A model generated the notes under the pieces. The model ran no database searches, had not been told where the DNA came from, and worked only from the letters and a program-made list of their open reading frames with translations. Both the position numbers and the translations under genes were made by a program. From Metallyticus violacea (lineage: Eukaryota; Arthropoda; Insecta; Mantodea; Metallyticidae), in contig CM060833.1 in NCBI GenBank assembly GCA_030762175.1, positions 6,575,001 to 6,639,000 of the forward strand: a stretch of 64,000 nt of DNA. Reading direction: 5' to 3'. How positions within the stretch are numbered: the stretch's first letter is position 1; every line of letters begins with the position of its first letter. This document shows positions 27,901 through 36,634 of this stretch, in pieces.

Positions 27901-30900
27901 CATCGGATAAGGAATGTGGAACCATTTTGCACAGATTTTTCGCAGCTTTAAATGTTCACGGAGTATACTGCCAATGCTGCCAACACTGATACCCACTTTC
28001 AAACTTAGCATTTCAACAGCAATATGTCGATTTTCCTCCACCAAGTTCCTCACTCTTTGAATTGTTCTCTCGTTCACAGCTTCCCAAGGCCGGCCAGAGC
28101 GAGGGTTGTCTTTCAAAGTCTCTCGCCCTTCTTCAAATGATCGAATTCATCTTACAATGATATCAAATGAACACACTTGATCACCATGAACAGCTACCAA
28201 GTCCTCGCTCTTTCACCTGCTTATAGCGTGTGAAAATGTAGAATGTAAAGTTTTCTTTAGAAATATTTACCAGATATTGACACATACTGTACGACAGTGA
28301 CTATGGAATTTAAACTTGTACTTATGCATATTTTGATAGTTTAAGGTTTATTGTTGCCAGCTGTGCTTTTTGAGGACATTATTGTCTAACAATGGATAGG
28401 CTGGTTGCGTATGCTATGTGCGCTATCCACAGACAATGCGTTCTCCTGACACCATTACGTTACCATTACCCTCTCTTCAGCTCCCAGCATTACTTCTTAG
28501 CCACAGTCCCTAGATAATACTTAGTTATTATTTTTTTCCATACAAATATCAGCTTTATATTTAAAAAAAATTGTTCAGCGGAAATTTCACAATTGGCGCG
28601 TTATCTTTAGTAACAGTAGGTCTTTTTAACAGCCATAGTTTTTAACTGTGTGATTAGATAGTACATACAACACTCACCATTAATGTACCCCATACGTAAA
28701 GCGATAGCGGCCTTGAAAGAAAAGACATGGGTTATGTCATTAAAGACTGCGCTCTTAGCGATGAGCACAAAGAGGTTTTCAATGACGTAAATCTTGAAAT
28801 GTTTGGATATGTACTATATGAAAATTGTAATACTAGAGTTTCATGAAGTATTAAGTTCGAATGCCCTCCCCCCATTTGTTTTATTTGCGGATGCTCTTTA
28901 ACATCTCAGGTCATCAGCGTTCCATTCAAATCAGGGCATGAAACGGCCGACAAATTTTGCTCAGAGGCCTCTTCTTTCAGGCTTGAGGTTCTTTTTCGTG
29001 TCGTAAATGTACGACACCGGACCCACGGTTTTACTTCTCTTCCGAAGGAAGCCATACTTAGGATTTTTACGCCCCAAAAATACATCGGTCCTGGTCTCCT
29101 AAACCCCAGGACACAATACATGAACTTCTTTTAGAGCAGTGCTGGGTTCGCTTGCTTGGAAATATGGCTGTCAACCAGTAATGACGTCATCTTGAAATGT
29201 CATAGAGCAGATTAGTTCAAGTCTAAACAGTAAGGAATAGCGCAGCTGGTGATTGTCATAAAATGCAGGGTCAGTCGATCCATGCCTCGGCCTGGACTTA
29301 TTAGTGATGTCAGAAAGTACCACTTTGCAGCCTAATAGTTAGAACAGGACTGAACAATGTACTTAGTGACGTAACACGGAAATACACAATGGGAATTCTT
29401 TCTTCTTTCGCCACTCCAAGGCTAGATAGGATGAGGAAACACTGGTAAGCAAGCTATGTCAGTCCAAGACCGCTATCGTAAAGGGCATATTTCTCATCGC
29501 ATGTCACCAGCTTATCAAGGATGGGGTATTTCCGCTGATACAAAAAAGCTGTTAGCTCATGCCACCTTTGAGTCATTGTCAACTTATGTGAAACCCAACA
29601 ACATATTTTTCCTATCTGATGAAGATTGAGCCTTATGCACTGACGTTGAATTGTTATGTCCCCTCCTCACAAGTATGTCTTGTTCACGCTAATCATTAAC
29701 GAAGGCCTGACACATTTTCCGCGCCACCTAAATTGCATCGTTCCCCATTTTAAATTCATAAAACATATTTAATTATCTGCTGGGTGCTCGTCGTATATTT
29801 GTTTCGCAACGAAAATCCAAATATAAAATTTAAATAAAATTAGGGCAAAAAACATTTCCTAAATATCAGTGAAATTGGACTATTATCAGAGTGGAGGTTA
29901 AACCAAAATTTAAAAATCGCTCTAGCGGCATTAATATATGTTTTACGCAAAGAAACGCCGCATATGCCATTTAAATAGAATAATAAAATAGTTTCTGAAA
30001 ATCAGGGGGTTGCCTGAAACCCAAAATTTAAAAATCACCCTAGCAGCAACAATACTTTTTTTCACAACAAAAATCGGCACGTACCTTTTAAATAAGTAAA
30101 TAAATAAAAATAGCTTTTGAAAATTGGGGGGAGGTTATATTTGAAAAACTTCTGAGGGTTAAGCCCAAATTTAGTTAATATTTGTTCTTTCATTACAGAC
30201 TTTGGTATACACCATTTAAATAAATAAGACAAATTGTTTCTGAAAATTAGGGAAATTTCACTATTATGAGTTAAGGTATACTTGAAAACCGAAATTTAAA
30301 AATCGCTGCAACGTTTAATGTTGTTTATATTGTTTTAAAATTAAAGCACAAATTAATTTATCATATAAACTGTATTTATTTTATATTTAACGAAAACATC
30401 GTCGTGAAAGACAGCAAATGTGAAAGAGCACTGTGTAATAATCTTCAGAAAGCGTTTGCATATAATAAAAATTAAATTAAATTTCAAAACCACTGAAAAT
30501 CGATGTAACTTTCGATTGTTTTTATTTACTTAGTACATTGCAATTGTTTTTAAATAGTAACATGTTTTTGTTTTATTGAAACATATGAACATCATCTTAA
30601 ATACACACTGTAACTCGAAACTTTCTGTTATTTCTGCATATAATAAAAATTAAATTAAATTTCAAAGCCACTGAAAATCGATGTAACTTTCGATTGTTTT
30701 TATTTGCTTAGTACATTGCAATTGTTTTTAAATAGTAACATGTTTTTGTTTTATTGAAACATATGAACATCATCTTAAATACACGATGTAACTTGAAACT
30801 TTCTGTTATTTCTCTCTATTTTAGTGAATGTAAAGATGATATCAAGGGCTCAGTTCATAAAAATGCTTACATTTAAAAATGTTTAAAAATATTCACAGAA

Positions 30901-31803
30901 TTCGCTTAGTGTGCGCAGCTCTTGCGTGATGCTGTAAATAATCATTATATTTTCATTATTTTTCACTTCCATCCGTTGTAAGCCTATTTGCAGTTAATAT
31001 ATATATCTTCTTTTAATCATATCATGTCTATCAAAGGAATGTAATATCGTCACTATTATGGGGAAATGTTCACAAACACCGGTGTCTAGCGCTGAAGACA
31101 AAACACAAGCTCTTCCCAGCACTAACCCAGTCAAGGAGCGGTCCCCAAAAGGAATTGAGTCATCAATGTGCAGTAAAATACACAAAAACTATATTCCACT
31201 TACCTGAGCTCGTCAAAAGTCCAGTACCCAGCCAGGGATGAAGGAATGTATACATGTACGATTTGTCCACGTGTTTCATACTGTCGAGAACCGCCTGGAA
31301 AGAAATATGGAAATTAATTTTTCACGTCATCCGCTGCCATGCTTGGCTTGTGGAAATTGTTAAGTCATTATTATTGATTCTCAATAGAGATGGGTTCTCG
31401 ATACTCTGCATACCTCGATACTCAAGAGGAATCGATGTGAAATGATGTCACTGTATATGAACTCAATGCTTTTCCCATGCAGTGTTAAAATAATGTTGTT
31501 AAAAGTGGACGCAAGAAACACCTGCTACTAAATTGCAAGTGAAAAGGTACCAAGAAATTTGGCGCGCTACTAAACCCAACTGACAACTCTATAATAAAAG
31601 CAACTCCCTTCCTTATATTTCTGCATATATTTCCTTGTATTGATCTTGCGAGGTGATAGAAAGTGTTAGGGGGAGCCTCTTGTCCATAAGAACCATTATG
31701 TGCATGGGGCTACCTGAAACGTCAACTATTGTCACGTACATTCTGAGGAAATTTTGGCACAAATTTGAAGAAAATATTTTAAAACTTGAAATAGCAGTCG
31801 TTA

Positions 31804-31877
<74 letters not shown>

Positions 31878-34800
31878 ATAGTGTGTTTGTTTACAAAATA
31901 TATTTGTTATAAATCTACTCATCCATGTCGCACGGGTCCTGAAACAGTACTTGCTTTCCCAATACACTAGGAAATACATGAAATTTCAAAAAAGCAATAT
32001 TTAACTTGTTAAATATGTAAATAAAATAAACAGAGCACTAAAGTGTATAATTTACACTTCCACGCACTTATTTTACAAATAATTCCAAAAATTTTGTAAC
32101 TCGTGTTCCCCTGCCCCCCCCCCATTTCCAATTGTTTGCCGTTTCCGATCTGAGCTGTTTCACTTTGTTTAAAAATTTACCTACTCCCTTCTCCTCCTTC
32201 CTATCTGCTAGCAAAGTCCAGCACTGCTGCTGCCCTACGTGGCCGGTAGTTACCTCTTTCTCCATTCTTCCGTCCCCTGGCAGTATGCCAGAATATGATC
32301 CTAAGATTCTTTCCCCGCACATATAGGGTAGATCCTCGCGCCCTCTCTGTCTATTGCTTTAGTAATCCGCTACCCGCCTAACCTTCCAAGCAAGCCCCTG
32401 ATTGCAGAGTTTGACTCCAGTTTGGATGTAACGCTACATCCCCGATTCGATTTTCCGGGTGTATTTACAGCAAAACTTTTTCTCCACACTCCGAAAGAGT
32501 CAGCTGTTCATTGATGTCCCCCAAGCATTTCTTAATTTTCCTTCAACCCCCCCCCCCCTGCGAGGCGAACCAAATGTTACCCTATATTTTCCAGACTCCT
32601 TAATTTTGAAACCCAAGTCTTATTTCCCTCCATTTCCAGGTCTGATCTCTGTGAACAATTCGTATCCAATCCTTTGTTCTCTAATCTCGCTATAGGCACC
32701 AAATTTCCTAAGGATTCCCCCATTTACTGTATCCCTCCTCACTCTTAAAACACCTTTCAGAAAACCGGTCCTCACCCGATCTAATTTCTCTGTTCATTTT
32801 CAACCCACAATTTTATTAATGTCATATATATTAAACATGGAAAAAATTTTAGTTATTTCAACATCTTACAATATTAAATTGAAGTACGTCATTAAGTAAT
32901 AGATTGACGTGGAGTTCTACATATTTGAATGAGATACCAGAGGCTGTAGGTACTAAATGGCAGCGAGACAACCGATGTTTACAATAGCGAAACAGCAGTT
33001 GCATGATAGCGGCTGCCTTGGAGTGACTGTACAGCCATCGAGCAGCTCTCCGTTGTGCAATTATTTTTTTTTTGGTGGACAAATTATATGGAGTCAAAGA
33101 ATATTTGTAAAGAACTACTTCCCATCTACGGTGAGAAGCGCCTGTCAGTCCGGGCAGTCAGAAGCGGAGCTATAGTCGCTGCTTTGATTCAAGGCATGGC
33201 CTACCTAGAAAGTTTGACGCTCCACCAGTCTGTGGAGCCTCAGTAGTAAAAACGGGCGTTAAACAACATTAAAAAAATGCTAATATCATGCAGTAATGCC
33301 GTTATTGAAAAAAGATATAATTTTTTAAAGGTATTCAACTTGCTGAGCAATTCACTTACCTTGCCCAGCTCCTGTGTGGCGGTCCTTTTAAATTGTATAT
33401 TTGAAATTGTATATTTGAAATAAGGTAGGCTATGGTTGCTATGGTTTCTGTTACCTGCACGTGTTCTGGCTGCGTAAGGTGAACCTCCGCTCTGGTGCCT
33501 ACCCAGGTCCTGAAGATGGGCGAGTACTGCCTCACAATTCGGTGCAGTGTTTCCGTGTACTCTGTAAGAAAGGTGTGCTGTTTAGTTTTAGTTTTAAATT
33601 TGTTTATAAACATTATCGTGAGTACCTAAGGCATTTAAGTTTGTAATATCTCCTTATCTATTAATATGTTTATTTATGGACGCTCTTTAACACCTCAGGT
33701 CACCAGCGTCTCATTTAAATCGGAGCGTGAAACGACAACAAATTTTGCTTGAGGTTCTTTATCGAGCCGTAAATGTAAGACACGGGACCCACGGCTTTAC
33801 TTCCCTTCCGAAGGAAGCCATACTTAAGATTTTTACGCCCGAAAAAATTCATTAGTCATGGCCGGGTTTGAACTCGTGATCTTGGGTTTAGAATGCAAGT
33901 ATGGTTACCACTACACCACCAGGACAGACTTTTAATTTTTGTAAATAAATAAAGTAACTAATTTTTTAAAAAAACGTTATTCTATAAACTGAGGTTTTGA
34001 AATTTCGAACGTGCCCTGGTACATTTCTGAAACCATGAATTCCAGTCTTTTATGTTGGCAACGTTCACGGGAATCGCGGCCATTGTTTTAATCATACTTC
34101 TCTCTAAGCTTTCCAAATTGTGATAACAGACAGAACAGGTAGAGAGGAAGCCACGTAAATTGGGTACTAAGCCACTGCTAATTGACTGATTGATTAGCGT
34201 TGGAGTGTGTAAATAAACATGGACATTTAAGCCTCAAGGAGTTTTTGTGCATTCATTTAATCCTAACGTTGATATACTTTCAAATTAAAATCTTTAATGA
34301 GCTCTAAAATATTTTATACTAACTTACTTTCGTAATAGTTGTAATAGCGGCGCCGATACAATAAAAAACACCTTCAACAAGCGATCGGTTAAATGTTTTT
34401 ATTATACACTAGATATATTTAATTTTGCACACGATATTCACCATAATATATAAAACATATATTCAGCAAATAAACAAATAAAACATAAAATATAGTATAA
34501 TAACATATACTAAACGAATAATTTCCAAAAACATTAAAAAAACATATAAAATTATTAAAAAGTCTCAAAAGTCAGTATGTTCCTAAGCTCACTCCCCGGT
34601 TATCAGCCTTTTCAGACCTGAGCTGTCTCACTTCCCTTAGAAATTTACCTAATCTTTCCGCTCCTTCCTTATCCCAGCATTAAAATCTCCATCTGTCCTT
34701 TCCTGTAATGGAGTGTGGTATATACTTTTCCTTCCGTATGTCTACATTCAGCCAGTATGTGTCCACGATTGACCCTCCTCATAGATGAAACAAAATTACC

Positions 34801-36577
34801 GCTCCTATTTGTCTGTTATCTTAATCATCCGCCATATCCCTGTCTAGTGATTTTGTCCCTGTTTTAATGTGCTGCTTCATTTAGATTTTAGCTCCGATTG
34901 TATCTCCAGCGTTGCCCAGTTATCTGCTGCCTATCCATATCCCTCAAGCGGTACCTAGCCATCCTTCATGTGCTCTTTCTATTTCCCGGACCCGTCATCC
35001 AAATAAAGTATATTTTTTTTCTGTCCCTTAATTTGGATGCCCATTTCTTGTTTCCTCCCATTCCCACCTGTTCATGATAGATGATTTTACACACTCTCTC
35101 ATAATTCCGCAGTTCGCCGTGCTCTCTCATAGGCCACCTCAGCACGGCTGAGGAAGTAGAGGGCCAAAAACGGAACAAGGGAGACAATTTCCTTGTAAAG
35201 TTATATTTTTATTTTAGTACGAGGGCTGTTCAATAAAGGATAATCATAATTTCTTTACAAGCATAATTTATGGCGCTAAACTTTACGATATTTTGTTACT
35301 TTAATGCGTAATGCACATGTGACACTAGTTTGATTATTGTCACTTTCAGTTCCCCCCCCCAATGAGAGGTGTGAAAGTTGAAATATGCTCAGTCCCGCAT
35401 GCAGCAAAATGGAAATAGCAATATGAAGCTCTGAAATTCTATTTTCGCAGCAACTGAAGTCTATGCAATATTAAAGAAGACTTATGGAAAGTTTTTTCTT
35501 AGCTATAGAAAGGAAGATGTACCCGGTAACGTTGGTAACTAAAAAATTTACACACGAGACGTATTTCTACACGGTGGGTTGTGATACTGTTATCTAATTG
35601 TTCGATATATAACGAATGGTTAACCAGCACACACACACACACAGCTGTAAGTTGGAAATACTACAAGATGTCCTGAAATCTAGGCCGCAGTTCCTTGCAA
35701 CAAGCTGGATGCTGCACCTTGATAATGGACGGTCGCACTCTGCAAATGTTGTTGCTGAATATCTCACTAAAATCAATGTGAAGTGAATCCTTCACCCTCC
35801 CTATAGCCCAGATTTAGCCCCTTGTGACTTGTTTCATTTTCGCCATATTGGAGAGACATCCAGGACCTCATCAGTGCACACAGACGGAACTTAGGGACTT
35901 AGGGACTTAGTTATTTCAAAGGCTTGTGCTAAAATAATGGGATTCGGGTTAAAAGAAAACAAAACCTTTTGTTGCTACAGACACCGTGAAGAGGAATTTG
36001 TTGCATATTTCTCTCAGGAAGAGAGTGTTACATTGCCATGATATTACTGGTTTAGTGATTGTCTTTGGAGCTGCAGAAAACATTCTAGGTGATTGGAACT
36101 ACATTGGAGCGTTCATTTGAAGATAGCAAATAAAAAGCTGGGCTAGTGTTCAAATATAAGTGATTAATTGAGAACAGAGGTCAAATACTAATTTATACTG
36201 AGAAGTGAACATAAATTTGATAGGACCGAGCGTAAGGAAATTAATTTTTTTATTTCTTAAATTGTGAAAAATTGGTAAGTGCTGAAGGAAACAATAGTTC
36301 ATATGAAAATCCAACATGATTGAATTGGGCATATTTACATATTAGAATGCAACCCCAAAGTAGAAGTTAAAATGTGCATACCAGTGCTGCCAGCTTTTAA
36401 TGCGGTGTAATTTAGTGTAAAAACATAAATAATAAAACAAAAACATTACTTCTACCCGCGGCGACACTTTCTACTTTTTAGCGAATAGCGAAGTTATTGT
36501 GTTTGTACCCTTGAAAAAGATTTTGAAAATTTACATCAAATCTCTCCACTATTTACTTACTAGTCTTCAAAATAATA

Positions 36578-36634
<57 letters not shown>

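Noticed and set aside
31653..31979. Open frames with long Val or Tyr runs over the TAG repeat
   Set aside because: Pure microsatellite translation; no coding signal outside the repeat.
33340..33385. Extra CYP4 exon (ATQELGK before a GTAAGT donor)
   Set aside because: The P450 is complete without it and the motif recurs in four diverged intronic repeats; kept as a finding only.
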